A stretch of DNA of 64,000 bases from Lingula anatina (GCF_001039355.2 NW_019775968.1:455973-519972); one strand, 5' to 3'; positions 38,401-52,000 are shown, numbered from the stretch's first letter. Notes: generated by a model not told the origin, from the letters alone. Numbers and translations: made by a program.

Positions 38401-40789
38401 GTCTATTTTACTTTAACACTTATAAGGTATACATAGAATTTGAGAAATTACTTTGATACTTCAATATGAACGCTACTATAAAATTATAATAGAAAGTAAA
38501 AAATAGTGCTATATAAAAGTGCTATAATCATTACTAACAGGTATGATGACTAAAATTGTTGATATTATTGATCAGGTCAGTTTGAGTCTAGTGCCATAGG
38601 CTGGCAGTTTGGTTTGGGATGTAAGGCAAGTGGCTTTCTGGCAGTGTTTGGCACTCAACTCTCTGTCTTCACATTACTGTTGATCACAGTAGAAAGAGTG
38701 TATGCTATTATCCATGCTGCAGACTTGCAGAAAAGAGTCCCTCTCAGGCATGCAGGTTGGTTTAAATCCCCAATTTATACTCAGAGGCAGCTTGTAAAAT
38801 GTTCGTGACTATTTTCCATTAAACAAAATTGTATTTAGTTTGTAAAATATAGATTTTTTATCTTCCACTTTATTGCAAGTAAAAAAAAAAATAAAATAAC
38901 TTAGAGTACACCAGCATATGGCTACAAAAACTTAGTGAAAACATTATTGATATTAGTAGAAATACCCAAATATCAAAAGATGATAGCAAGTTTGCTTTAT
39001 TTCAGCTTGTCTTGTGTCATTTATATGGTTGGTTGCTGTGCTGTTTGCTTCTCTGCCTTTGATTCATGTCAGCAGCTACTCCAAATATGCCATCTGCCTG
39101 CCCATGGAGATAGGAGATGTAGCCTCAAAAGGTAACACCAGAGCAGTTCCTTGGTTTTTGAGAAAGTGAATTTCATAATAATATAGAACATAAAGTCAAG
39201 AATAAGATTTAGTTTTTAAAATTGGGTCTTTTTTTTTTAGTTAAGAAGATGTTTAAATAATAAAGTGTGAAAGGGTGGATTAAGTTCATTCAGTTGCATC
39301 TTTCATATCAGATGTGGTTTTGATGAAAGTTACTTAACTAATTTATGATGATGTTATATTTTTTTCAGTGTATGTATGCATTTTGGTGGCTATTGATGGT
39401 GCTGTGTTCATGATCATGATTGCATGCTACATCCAAATCTGTGTTTCACTCAAAGGCACAGGTCTAGTTAGTTTACATGACTCCAGAGTAACTAAAAGGA
39501 TGGCTGTTCTCATCTTTACGGACTTGATCTGTTGGCTGCCCATCATGATCCTTACCCTGGCAGCAGCTGGATTTGGACATGTCCTCATTGGTGCTACAGC
39601 AACCAAAGTGATGGCATTGTTTGTGTTCCCCCTGAATTGCTGTGCCAACCCACTCCTGTACATTACACTGACCAAGCAGTTCAGGCTGGACTGCATTAGT
39701 GTGTGTGGCAAGAAGAGGAATCATTACACGGACACTGAAGATTTTATCAGGGTCAACAAAACGTGTAACTTAAAGGACTATGTTGAGGATGGTTCAAATA
39801 CTACGAGATTGGAGCCTGATTCTGTGATGAAAATGAGAGTCAGTTGCTTCCATGACATGTCAGAAATAGATCATCTTCAGATTAGAGATTTAGATGAGGA
39901 TAGTGGGTGGGATGATGACTTACACCAGTGTTCAGACCATACTTATTATCACATTAGCAATGCACGTGAATGTTTCAACTCATTTCCAAAATCTGAAGTT
40001 CACAGTTGCAGAACTCATGCTGCAAGTAAGTGCTGCAACAAGGATAACTATCCTGCCAGAGGAGGAACTCCGTATGAAGAGACCATCCCCTTGAAAGAGC
40101 TTAATTACAGCCAAATTCCAAATTCAGATTCAGACCTTTGGGAGAGGAGACATGCCTCTAGCAGATTCCCCATTGGTGGGAACAGATATGAGAAATGTTG
40201 GCAAAGGAAAATTGAAGTTCAGATGAATCCATATGATGGAGACAACAAAGATGAACAAAATTATGTTCCAATGTTAGATAGTACCAGCATGCTAAATGGA
40301 GACGGACATTCACTGTATCTGAATTTCCCAAACAAAGAGACAGAGTACTTATCTCGTGAAAGTCATAATGTTTCCCTTTGTGAAGGCAAACCACCTGAAT
40401 GCTTAAGTAAAACTATTCATCCCAGTCACATGACACCATTTAATGTTGGTTTGTATCCCCCCAAGAAACAACAGGCATTGTCCCCAAACTACCTCCTGTA
40501 CGACCCAGAACACAACGAAACACAGGATCAAATATCACCTCTTCAATCTCATCCAAAGTCCATCTCTAGACAGTATATGAATATTGGAAAGTATCCCCTT
40601 GATGTCCAGTGTGTTGGTGAGGATGAGGGGATGTCTTCTTCTTCCTCATCTGTGGCATTGCAGAGAGACTCTGGGTATAGTGTGTCTGGTTCCGGCTGTG
40701 ATTCTTCAGACTCTTGTTCAAATACAGAAATGGAACTCGCACAGCATCAAAAGAAAGAAATCATTGTGGATTGTTGTTCCACAATTTAA
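13751..40789 (+). CDS. LGR4/5/6: LGR4/5/6-type leucine-rich-repeat G-protein-coupled receptor, complete
   Basis: A plasma-membrane receptor; vertebrate relatives bind R-spondins and boost Wnt signalling. Coding exons: 13751-13962, 25720-25791, 29477-29548, 29806-29877, 31301-31444, 32950-33021, 33616-33687, 34275-34343, 34808-34951, 35226-35366, 35610-35675, 35908-36051, 36287-36358, 36666-36840, 37104-37167, 37570-37671, 37926-38153, 38576-38755, 39006-39131, 39369-40789. These join in frame to 1215 residues. Order: signal peptide, LRR N-cap, about 17 LRRs encoded by 72-bp exons or doubled exons that all end in phase 2 on the LRR leucine, a C-cap with CCHF, a hinge with VQCTPEPGPLMPC, seven membrane helices (ERV after helix 3, NPLLY in helix 7), and a tail of about 370 residues. 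Seventeen LRRs and the hinge cysteines favour the LGR4/5/6 group over glycoprotein-hormone receptors. The tail is much longer than the vertebrate tails I recall. Confidence 0.95.
14709..18123. repeat. 2 x 1707-bp duplication split by a single N (16416)
   Basis: Bases 14709-16415 and 16417-18123 are equal in length and almost identical (isolated substitutions, two compensating 1-bp indels). Copy 1 ends exactly at the N and copy 2 begins immediately after it. No coding exon lies inside. The short frames seen in both copies are in LGR intron 1 and show no recognisable protein. Confidence 0.9.
24849..25085. mobile_element. TIR element, CAGGGCCGTAGCC...GGCTACAGCCCTG
   Basis: Inverted 13-bp ends enclose a G-rich left part (GGGGGGGCAG) and a C-rich right part that together fold strongly. 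It is related to the shorter element at 4659-4810. No clear target duplication was found, and no protein is encoded despite an open frame at 24925-25149. Confidence 0.6.
26134..26517. mobile_element. MITE with long inverted repeats and TTA target duplication
   Basis: The 384-bp element starts GGCTCCGTTCA and ends TGAACGGAGCC, with inverted repeats extending over about 100 bp (including GGGTATCCAGGGCACAGACC on the right). It is flanked by TTA at 26131-26133 and 26518-26520. The 3-bp TTA duplication and GG-starting ends suit the PIF/Harbinger group. It lies in LGR intron 2 and encodes no protein. Confidence 0.8.
27898..27967. repeat. (TA)n microsatellite
   Basis: About 70 bp of uninterrupted TA repeats in LGR intron 2. 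Confidence 0.95.
28231..28543. mobile_element. MITE with ~80-bp inverted repeats and TA target duplication
   Basis: The 313-bp element has ends AGGGACCATTCAGAT and ATCTGAATGGTCCCT, flanked by TA (28229-28230 and 28544-28545). The arms stay well matched for about 80 bp and contain ATGGCGGACCTACATGAAAG in both orientations. A TA duplication fits mariner-type mobilisation. It lies in LGR intron 2. The minus-strand frame at 28293-28490 is a by-product of the repeat. Confidence 0.75.
30390..30490. repeat. Dispersed repeat fragment shared with 51480-51580
   Basis: A stretch containing GTGGTCCCACATGG and flanking CCAGTA(A/G)AT(T/A) words recurs in the LIN9 region at about 51480-51580 with moderate divergence. 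Both copies retain a similar minus-strand frame fragment (GPLNSHILKN versus GPLYSHIPKN). I do not recognise a protein family. Confidence 0.5.
35381..35423. repeat. (CA)n microsatellite close to a splice donor
   Basis: About 43 bp of CA repeats begin about 14 bases after the donor of the LGR exon ending at 35366. The repeat length could vary between individuals. Confidence 0.95.
39369..40789 (+). CDS. LGR4/5/6: LGR terminal exon: helices 5-7 and long cytoplasmic tail
   Basis: This single 1.42-kb exon (residues 743-1215) starts in phase 1 after a T-rich acceptor. It encodes helices 5 to 7 with FTDLICWLPI in helix 6 and NCCANPLLY in helix 7, then an acidic, Ser/Thr-rich tail. The tail includes a serine run followed by DSGYSVSGSGCDSSDSCS and ends CCSTI. 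The last three residues S-T-I fit a class I PDZ ligand. DSGYSVS fits the loose DSGX(2+n)S form recognised by beta-TrCP. Both roles are inferences from short motifs. Confidence 0.93.
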
Positions 40790-43084
40790 TTTTGTTTGTG
40801 CAGCATTTAAAAAGCAAAATGGAACAAAAAACACTATGTTGCCAAAATTAAGCACTTAAGAAGTTTTTGATATTTATGTTATACATGTACCATATAATTT
40901 TTGTGCATTTAAATGTGAATAGCTCTTATAAGTTAATTTATACATTTCTGCATTTTATTTGAGAAAGCAACCAGTTTTAAACAGTTGTTACTGCATTAAT
41001 CTATTAGGTTTGTTGATGCAGAGCCAATATAATTATTTATTTATCTATTAAAAGTGCTGTTACACAAACACCTTTCTGCAGTTTTGATTTCTGTTGTGGG
41101 GTCTTTGCTCAAAATAGCTATTCATTGTGGACTGGAATTCAAACGTTGAAATAAGACTGTTTTAATGCCTATTCCTATGGATGTTCAACTCTATGTTCAA
41201 GTCATCCATGCCTCTCTTTATCCTCCTTTTTAAACCCAATCTTAAAATGTCCCATGCTATACAGTGGAGTGCTACATTTTACCAATAAAAAAGTGACAAA
41301 GTCCTTGAACAACTGATTTAAGAACACTGAAAATAAAAATTACTTATTATCAAGTCAAGTAATACTGAATGAATGTTGCTAAAACAACATTTACCTAACC
41401 TTATACAAATACCTTTGCTGATGAAGTTTCCAGCAAATATCTTGCTGCTTCATCTGAGGACAGGTGTTATTAAGGCAGGACTTCACATGCTTATAAATGT
41501 CGTAATTGGATAAGAATGACCATGAAAAGCACAAAATATAATGCCAGGAAATTGGACCTTTCACAGAAAATTTCATGCTTAAAGATACATAAAGTGAGTG
41601 CGAATTTTCAGTAACACATATAAACCCATTCTACTAGTTTCTTATACAATTAAAAGTTGACATGCCATGCTATTAAACCAAGTTACCCGACTTCAGACAA
41701 AAATAGCTTTATAACTACAACTTAACATTTTTGTAAATAAGTTGGTTCTTCAGTTCATAATAGTCTGCTTCATTATGTAGTACTTCACATGCACTGCATA
41801 ACCATCACTATTACTCCCATGTATGGATGTATAGCTGTGTGTGCAATTGCATACTTGTTCAAATGAGCCTGCTGAGGGATATTTATAGCACATAAAGAAG
41901 AAAATCTGTTCATATAGGTTATTTTTCGGGGAAATATGAAACGATGTGCTCTGCTATTTCTCTAATTATACTGTTTGAAGCAAAAGTGGCGTTTGGTGCC
42001 GTTTTGTGGCAAAATTTGACTCTAAGTGCATCTTTAAGGTTCCAATCTAAAGGGCACCTTTTTGTTTTTCTTCAAGGGCCAACATCTGTTCCTCCATAGA
42101 CTTCTATAGCATATAAAACCTGAAAGCTTTTGGGATTCAGTCACCCAAAGGCAAAAATTGTACATTATTGTGACATTAACAGTAGTACACACAATGTAAT
42201 TTTAATTTCTTTACCTCCCTTGCATCACTCTCCACCTCTCTTGAATCATTCACCAGAATTTTGAGTTATGCCTTCACTATCCAATTAATCTTATGGACAG
42301 CATTGAAGAAACTGGGCTCTGTTGGATAACTCCACAACCCTTCAAATGTTTCAAGGAGAATCTTAACAGAAAGAAACAATGCTCTAGTTTGGTCCTTAAT
42401 TTTGGGGACAATTATAAATAGGTAATTGCATAAACTTCATATTAGTCGATAAAATAAAATGCAAGTCATAATTGTCAATGATTAGCCATTTATTTACCGT
42501 TTAATGCATAAAAAGTGCACTATTTACACTGTACTGTACAATTATAGAAAAGAACCGGTCAATGATTTATGACAATTCCTACAAGGGGCCATTAGCCCAC
42601 AATGAATACAAACCCTCGAGTCTTTGTGACAGAAGACCCTGAGATTTACTACACATAATAATTGTTATTACACTTTAAATAATCCTCAAAGCTTCTAATA
42701 CCTTGACAAAATTGACATAATTGTATTTGTATCAAACTTAATCCACTTCATATCACTGTCAGTAAATAAGCAACCACAACATTTCACAAGAGTTTGTGAA
42801 ATGAGCTCATTTACAGTAATAAATGTATAAAAACTGAAGAAATGACTGCAAATTCACCATCTATGAAATATGTTCTCCATTGATCTTGAGGTTAAATTTT
42901 GAAAAATGTCTATTACGGAAATTGCAAAACATGATGAAATACTAATAACTGTCACTTCTGACAGATGTGAACAGTTTCATTTTTAAACAGTTTAAATCTT
43001 GTTTCTTCTTTCCAAAAATAGTTTGAGTCGATAATTTTTATCATGCAGACTCCATAAAAACTGGCACCATGACCACTGCCGAGT
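40790..43084. other. Tail-to-tail interval between LGR and LIN9
   Basis: It contains the 3' untranslated regions of LGR (plus strand) and LIN9 (minus strand), including a minus-strand AATAAA (TTTATT at 42489-42494), a candidate LIN9 poly(A) signal about 590 bases after its stop. No further gene or structured element was recognised. Confidence 0.55.
41284..41289 (+). terminator. Candidate poly(A) signal (AATAAA) for LGR
   Basis: AATAAA lies about 495 bases after the LGR stop codon and is the first clear canonical signal I noticed on this strand. The actual cleavage site is not visible. Confidence 0.4.
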
Positions 43085-46000
43085 TCAGAACTGCATCCCA
43101 GAGGCAGCAAAAGCATGCAGATTACCCATCTGACTTAAACCACTCTGAATATGGTTGATATGTATCTCAACACTATTCTGGAAACACCTGATTAAGAAAG
43201 AATAAAACATATTACGGTGAAAAGAACAGCTAAAAATGACTTGGATTTTTGGGTTCAAATGTTTACGTAATAACAAACCATTCAAAACTTTGAAAATCAA
43301 TTTTAACTAGAGGATCAGAGAGGCGATACCGCCTCCAGATATTGTACCACCAGCTGGAGTAAGCGCATTCGTATGGAAAACCAAAAACATACAGGAACAA
43401 CTACCAGTGTTGTGTTTGACAAGCTCTTCAAAATGCAATAAACAAGACAAGAAATATGCCCCCTCCCCCAAAATAAAAAAACAGCACAACTTTTATAAAA
43501 ATCGTCTGATCAAGCTGATTTTCAAGACAATAGGCTTGTCAGTTTTCTTTAAAATGCATTATCAGTGTTGCATATATATTGAAAGAAAGAAATAGGCCTA
43601 TCTCTGCCAGTTTTAGAAATATAAGGGATAGAAAATTTGCAAAGTTCAGTTCATGGTGAAAAGAAGGTCAAAGGACAATTTAAATGTGACAGTTAGATGT
43701 CCAGCATATGACTTCCTATTCAAGTTCAAAAGTAACCATGCGTGTATCTCTGCCAGTATTGGAGATAAAAGGGATGGAAAAATTGCAAAGTTCAGTGCAT
43801 GGTGAAAAGTAGGTCAAAGGTCAATTTCAAGGTCACATTTAGATTGTCAGTACATGACTTCCTATTCAAGTTCAATAGTAACTATGGGTGTATCTCTGCT
43901 AGTTTTGGTGATATAAGGGATGGAAAAATTACAAAGTTTAGTTCATGGTGAAAAGTAGGTAAAAGGTCAATTACAAGGTCACAGTTAGATTGCCAGTATA
44001 TGACTTCCTATTCAAGTTCAATAGTAACTATGGGTGTATCTCCGTTACTTTTGGAGTATTTCACATTTTATTTTCACCACTGAATATTGCTCAGCTGTGC
44101 TTTTTGATATAGCACAACTCCTTGACTGTATCGCAAACAAAAAAATGGACACCAACTTCAGTACTGCGCTTGACAAGCTCTACATAATGCAAAAAACAAG
44201 AGGTCTCTAGCATTTACGGTTCCAGAATTAGGGAGAGTTTTCAGTTTCTCCCATGAAAATGCACCGATTGACCCCATCTCCCCAAAGATGAAAAGAGTCC
44301 CTAATTGCATCCCCTCACTATAATATAAGCGCCAAACTCTGTGTAGTTTCTGAAATTCAGCACAAATAAAAGTTCTTTTGCAAAAAATTCCTATTTTTAG
44401 AAAATTTTGGCCTGTTTGACCTTGAAAAAAAAGGTCAAAGGTCAAATCCAAAGGCATATTTGAAATCCTCATGTATGACTTTCGGTCAGACTTCTATACT
44501 AATTTATCCCATAGTTCCTTCCGTTTAAGAGATATATAGCATTGAAGTTTCAAAAAATTTGACAAGGGTGCATTTCATCGAGTGTCACGCCCAAGCAAAT
44601 GCACCGACTGAGACAAAAAGGGGGTTCAAGTTGAGATTATATGTGACCTAAATCCAAGAGATGGGGGCAAAGGTCCTTGCGGTCTAGGAGGAGAAGCGGT
44701 AACGGTGACTTGTATCCCACGCCACCCTGCGGAGCCGGCGGAGCTCACGGAGCTGTACGATATGGGTCGGGACTAAGACCATGAGTACCGCCAGCATACA
44801 CGCTGGTGGTACTAATTAAACTTGATGGGCTAAATGCCTACTTGGATAATAATACCCAACTTAAAAAGGAAGAGGATAAAAACAGTCAAACTGAAACTAC
44901 AAAACCAGCAAATAACCAACAATTTTTCTGACTTACAAAGAGTTTGCAGGATTAATGGTCTCCTTGACTTCTGCTAGTGAATCTTGAAGTGAACGGAATT
45001 CGAAGGAATTCATGTCAGATTCAGCAAATGTCTGAAAGCAATGTTTATAAGTTTGGTAAAAACATGCAATGCATTATTGTATGGTTTTAACACAGGTAAT
45101 TTGTGCACAACTTCAACCAGGGAATATTTGCTTGCCAGTGTTAATAAAAACCTTTTTTACATTTAATATACATACTTACTTTGATCTGCATCATCATAGA
45201 TGTCAGTTTCGTCACCAAATCCAGCATCTTCTCACTTCTGACCTGACGCCTGGCAACCTATCAAACACAATTCTTATCAAACTGTAGGTAGGAAGAATAG
45301 GTGATCACAAACAAACTACTGGTAACTTTTGCTGGTGCATTTTCCAAATAACTTTCAGAAAGTAACACTACAATATCTATAAAATTGTTTTGCCATATTT
45401 CATAGTAAAAATTATTAATCACACCACCATGATAATTGCAACAACAGGACTGAAAAAATCAGTATAGAATGCTCATATAATTTAGGACATAGTCAAATAT
45501 CCACATTATGCATATATAAACAAGGTAATAACAATGTTACCTGTGACAGGTTGATGGTCCTGACCAGATCCTCTGCTTCCTCCTCTGTCCTACGCTTGAT
45601 CTCACTGGGTTGGTCTAATGCAGGCAACCCCTGGTCTGGGGCCAACTATACAAAAAGAATTTGCAGTTAAAAAAACAACCATATACTTAACAGAACTGCC
45701 ACATAATATATAAATTTATCTTACAAAATAAATTATAAATAAAATAAAATGGACTGTGAATTCTGTGACATCTATACCAGATGTGGAAGAGTTTTACTGC
45801 AATTTTGTTCTAGTGCCAACTTATAAAGATTGAAATGAAAAGCCCTCACCTGTTGACAGAACTGCTGCACTCCCACCAAGTAGTCATTTAGGTCCTTATT
45901 CAACTTATCCAGCTCCAGAATAAGCCCTGCATACTTCTTCTGGAACTCCATTGTCAGGGGCTCTTGGTATGATTTCTGGAATGCATCAAAATTGATTTTG

Positions 46001-49000
46001 AAGCTTTCATCATTTCATTCATCAAGCAAAGACCAATTACATTGTAGTGCTTATAGGAATAATACATTCCTCCAGCCACTTATTTGACATTCAATGGTAA
46101 AATCTGAATTTCATTTGGTAAATATAGGTATATAACTTCAGGAAAGTGGAAATTGTAAATTTGAATGTACATCATACCAATTTTTCCGCTTGTGTATTCA
46201 TGTCTTTCAACTGTTTTAAACATTCTTTCTTCACCATCAGAATCTTTGATAATCTTGTCTGAAAAACAGGTAATGAACGCTTTATAAAGGTATCATATGA
46301 AAAAACTGTTACTCACTAAAATATTTTTTGTTGTCAGCTCTCAAACCTATCTGTAACACCTGTGCCATAAAATACACCGTTTTGCAGTAAATACAAGTTG
46401 GTACCATCTAGGAATCATTTGGATATTTTCAGCTAACCAATACAGGATTTGTTGGTGTTGCAAATCCATTTAAATGGAGATGATGGCATGCCAGGATGGG
46501 AACAAAATGCTTTGATACCTTGCACACTATACACAGTAACTTACCACTAAAACAAGAAATTTTATAGGAAAACCACCATATGTGCCACTGTCTAGAGGCA
46601 TTACTCTGCCTTTTAATGGTGAAGATCCAAGAAGAGGGTCATTATCCTGCAATTAAATAGATCACCTTTCTCAAAACACATCATGAGAATTACACTTGAC
46701 ATAAAATAAATGACCAGATCAAACTACAAGAATTCTTTTATAAAGCAACCGTTTTATTATTTGGACCTTTAAGTGTGTGTCCACGAGAAAACCAAACCAA
46801 ATGTAGAAAATGCGGCAAGGTGGGGGTGAACGGATTTACATCATATTTGGTGGGTTTGAACCTTTATATGAACAATATCTGAGGCTACAATATTTCCTGA
46901 AAAAAATCCCTACTTACAGAGATATGGCCAGTGACAATTTGGGGGTATTATCAACCAAAAATTCTTCTGAAAAACAGGGTTATATTGATTGGCCTTAAAG
47001 TTTATACAGGTGTCACTAAATGATTTAGTTTGGTGATATATTATAACCTAAAGATAGAGGATTAAAATNAATATATATTAAAATTATCATATAAACTCTC
47101 AAGTTAATTGCCAGTGCCTATCCAAAGTAACAGAATCTAAGATTTATTTCCTCTAAACTTTTTGTCCATACAAATTAAAAATTCCATATATGGCAATTTA
47201 CAAATATGAAGCCCAGTGACTTTGACCTATGACCCACTGACCTGATATTCATTAGTACACATCTACTTTCCATGCTCACCAGTCCCATTAATTAAGTAAC
47301 ATCATTGTAGAGCAAAATGGTTTAATAAATTAATCAAACCCATTGTCTACATAGACTTGAATGAATCCACCACGATTTTTTGCCTTAAAAATGGCCAACT
47401 TTGGGGGTATTTTTCAGTACCTGTTTTAATACAGCAGTTACTTTTGAAACTTGATTTGGAGTGATCCATATCTGCCTAAAATATTCATGCAGTTTTATAG
47501 CTGTAAACCCTGTGAAGATGGAGATATATGCAATTAAAGATGGAAGTATCAAAATTGGACTTTGGGGGGAGGGGTGTTATAAATGGGTGTGGCCCGCCCA
47601 AGCAGGGTCTTATCTGAATTCTACATATATCTGTGGCAAGCCAAATGATTGTTTTCAATGTTTGTAAGGTCTAATATTTTTTAGTTTTCTCCATTTTTGT
47701 TTAATTTACACAAAATACATCATTATTTTTCCAAGGTAAAAATGGAGTCTCAAAGAGGCTACATAAGCCATGACTTATAATAGGCTATAATTCTCTGAAG
47801 AAAGGACATTTTTGGGATTCCTTCCTCACTCATGAATAACTTTCTAATATGCCTCCATACAACAAATTTGGTTGAAATCCGCTGACCCCCACCTTGCCAC
47901 CCTGGGCTGGTTCTCTCGTGGACAAGCTCTTAACTATTCATTTAATTCACAATTAAATACAAAATTAATTTATTGGAACGCATATCATTAATTAATTAAA
48001 AATGGGAACTGTCTTTTTCTTACCAAAGTGGGGGATCCTGGTAAAAATCTTGGTGGTGAAAAAAGATTTTGTTGCCTGGGCCTATGTTTCTGCTGAAATG
48101 CTGACAGTGGGATGGTTTCTTGGGGGTCATTGCTCTGGAATGCACACAACTCTCCAACTTAGCACTCAAAAATTGCACACAAATCACTTCATGGCACATA
48201 AAGCCTCTTATCATACAGCCTCTTATCATAAAATTTGTCAGTTCTATTTTCTTGCATATTTAATTTTATGAAAAAGGTCTTTCAAACAACACATTAGCAT
48301 AAAATAAAAATATCACTTACCCACCACCAAAGCTCCATTAATCTAAATGCAACATAAACTTACCAGTACTTCAAAATCTGGGATTGAATGTGTCCCTAGG
48401 CCCTGTCTGTCAAATGTGATTCTGTAAGTATTGGACACAGTGTCCAGAGCTTCAACTGACCCAGTAAACAGCCCATCTTGAGGACATCGCAGACGTGCTA
48501 CAAAAAGATTTTAAAATCTCATAAATTTACAAACCTATTAAAAACACAAATGCAACAAATCAAAAATATTTCTGTTATTACTGGATCAATAAAACATTTG
48601 GCAATCATGTGGCAATCACGAAGAAATTTACAGGAAAGATAACTCTTGCCCTATGTGACAACTTTAGTGGAACAACGCCGTGTAAATAATCTATCATAAT
48701 TTTGTTATCAACAAAAATATGGAACACCTTATTAGCAAAATATCTCAAGAATGTTGGTGAAAAACAAAATTTCCCTCTGCTAGTCTTGAACTTCAAACAC
48801 CGGCCAAAATGGTGCATTTACCTGTGACTTTGGTCCCTATCACAAGAGGCATTGGGATTTCATCTGGCATGTCCTTAAAACTTAACAGCTCATTTAGTTT
48901 TCTCTGCTGAAGAAGTCTTATCTTTGCCCTTCTTGCTTCAAGTGCTGCCCTCTCCTCAGCAAAAAATGCTGAAGAACACCTACAGCAAAGAAGAGGAACT

Positions 49001-52000
49001 GTCTTAGATCTTTATCTCATTAAGATTTTCTTCCTAAGTGATAAGAATTATCAGGAATACCATAGTGCATTTACAGGGATAATCCTGGGCCGCGCGATTG
49101 CGCCAAATGTGCGAGCCTTTTCTCAAAGGCGCAAGTAAAATTCTAACATGCGCCATTTTGGCGCGTACAAATAGCAGAAACTTTTTTCATAATAAAGATC
49201 TCCCTACATTATGATGTCACTCGAAGTGTACGTAGCGATGTTGCGAGGGCTGACATGAGACCCGTTTCACAAAAATTTATCGAAACTGAAACAAGTACGG
49301 GCCAATAAAGAACACGTAATGCTCAAAACACTGAAAACAGGCCCCACATGGACCTCTGAGAACACCTAACTACATGTGCTGGGTAAACAAATATGGCTTC
49401 AGTCGGGCTGCATGCTGAGTAATCAATAAGTGAAAAGGAGAAATATTCGTTTGTTTTTTAGATGGGTGCTTCTAACTAAATTTTAACAGACTTTTTTTGT
49501 AATTTTGCACCTTTAGCGGTGCTGCATGTCTCAAAATGAGGGACAACATCGTTTTCAATGCGGGAATTGCGCAATGGCACAGTCAGGATTTAAAACTGTC
49601 CATCATTATATCCACCTAAACGAACCAGCTTAGATATTGAAAAAATTGCACTTTTTTGAGGTGGGGGTGGAGGGACTGTGCAAGTGGAAATTAGCTGGGG
49701 GACAGGTGAAACTTGTCAGCAGTAAGCCTGACCGAACAGGTGTCCTGAAAAATAAGCGTAAAGCCCTGCAGCAGTGTATAGTAATAATCACAAATACTTA
49801 ATGTATAAATACACTAATTGATATGCCAACTAATTTTAGTAATGTTATGTAGTTGCTTGCTAGATTTTTATGTAAATATAGATATATGTAAGACGGGTAT
49901 CTCTCTGCTTAGATAATTGCTTAATTGTTTTCAGGTTAAAAAAGAATGCAAATATTTCGAAAACTAAAAATTCTTTTCAGAGCAATGGCTTTTTTTTCAC
50001 AATAAAATGGGAATTGTCAACCTTTTCCATGCAGTGCTATTACTCAGCACAGTACTTGCCATTTCATTCTCCAGAGTGCTAAATGAAATTAAATCATAGT
50101 CCAAGAGTTCAACACTGAACTTCATCAACATGTTTCACACTTACTAGTTCTTGAGGACAGTAAACTAAATAGTAAATGAAACACTAAAAAAGTTATAAGT
50201 TGATTTACATTCCAATCAAGCATTTCTTATAAAGTAACCTATCTTTGCCTACCTTCTTGGTTTCCCCATGAGACGCCTTATTTTACACCACTCCACTCTA
50301 GACATTTTACGCAGCTTGAGTTGAGGAAAAGTTTCTCGAAGACATATACAGAAATCATTCTCACCTCCAAACAAGACTCTGCAAAGAAACATCAAGAAAA
50401 TAATATTTGAACATTAAAAAAAAATCTGCTAGTGCCTATTGTCATACTTTTGTTGGAGAAAAAAAATACAAAGTTTGGGAGCGATGCCTATATTTCATCC
50501 ATTAATATCTAATAATAGTAATAATAATAATACAATAAAACAGAAACACCCAAAACAAACACTGCAGAGTTTTGGTAGATATTCACTGGTCAATGTTAGA
50601 ACAGAACCACTAAAAATGCATTAATTAATTGACGTATAGTTTAAGGTTGACACTTACTGACATAAGCTTCCATAAAACCACTTATAACATAATCATTTGT
50701 GAGTTCAAGATTGATACTTACTGGTCAATGTTAGAATAGAACCATTCATAACACACCCACTTATGGGCTTTGGGTAACTTAAGTAAGTTTCTCAGCCTTA
50801 CACCTATAGTGTGTGCTGCTCTTTTGTCAGGGGTGGTTAGTATACTTCTTGCCTTGGGAATGAAAAATATTGAAAATTAACCAATGTATCTTTAGAAAAG
50901 ACAATAACATGAAATTGATGATGAAGGAAAGGAATAAAGAAGATGGAAATCAAAATGGCATTTTCAAAGACTTCAAATTAAGCTAATAACTTATCAAAAT
51001 TGTAACCACAAATAAGATGACATGACGATAGCTAATTGTGTCTAAATAAAATGTTGGCAATTTTTATTATATTTACTTACTGGAGAAGAATACTTTGTTT
51101 TCTTAGGTGGCATTCGCATTGCTGATACACAAGTTTCTTCATCTTCATTGAATATCAAACGATTTTTCTTCCTCACACGGGGAGGCTAATTAAAACAGGT
51201 GAAGACATAATCACTCACAGCAGAGTCATAATTTATAACCACTGTTCTCTGCATTTAAATCTCTTATAATACAACCTTCAACTTTTCCATAGATCTACAA
51301 TTCTACTAATCATCTAATTTGTTGAAACGTAATTGATATAACAGTTAATCAAATATTATATTTATATATAAAGCCATCGTCATGGTTCACTATTTAATGC
51401 ATAATTGGTTATGATGAAATGCCTCATAAGAGATAAAGCTTTTATGGTAGTCTGTGACATCAGCCACTGGTCCGTTGCGCATGACCAGTAAATTTACGTG
51501 GACCAGAAAATTTTTTGGAATGTGTGAATATAGTGGTCCCACATGGTCATTAGATTTTTTCAAAAAAGCTTTTGATTTTATTTTTTTTAGGAAGTTAGCT
51601 TTTACATGATGATTCCAGATAAAAAACATTTAACAAAATCAAGGTCTTGTTATAACTACATGAAGGCAATAGGTGTAAATATCCAAGATTTTTTTAATTT
51701 TTTATTTGGGCCAATGAATCCCGATTCAGGCCAGTAGATTTTAGGAAACTGGTGGTCTGCATGGCCATCAAAGTAAAAAGTTTGTCACAGTCTGTTATAG
51801 GAAATAGAACAAGTTACTTACATTCCCTCTCCTTGCTGGAGGTGTCCGTGAATTACCTGGAAATATAATGTCAATGTTTCCTTTATAGTTTTAAAATATG
51901 GCAATCTTGTTTATGAACAAATTATCACCATATGCTCCATGAATTACCATTATTAAAATGCACATTTTCCAAATGCCCATCACCAACCTTCCTAAACTAT

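Noticed and set aside
39427-39724. Two minus-strand frames opposite the LGR terminal exon
   Set aside because: They are shadows of the strongly supported plus-strand 7TM coding sequence.
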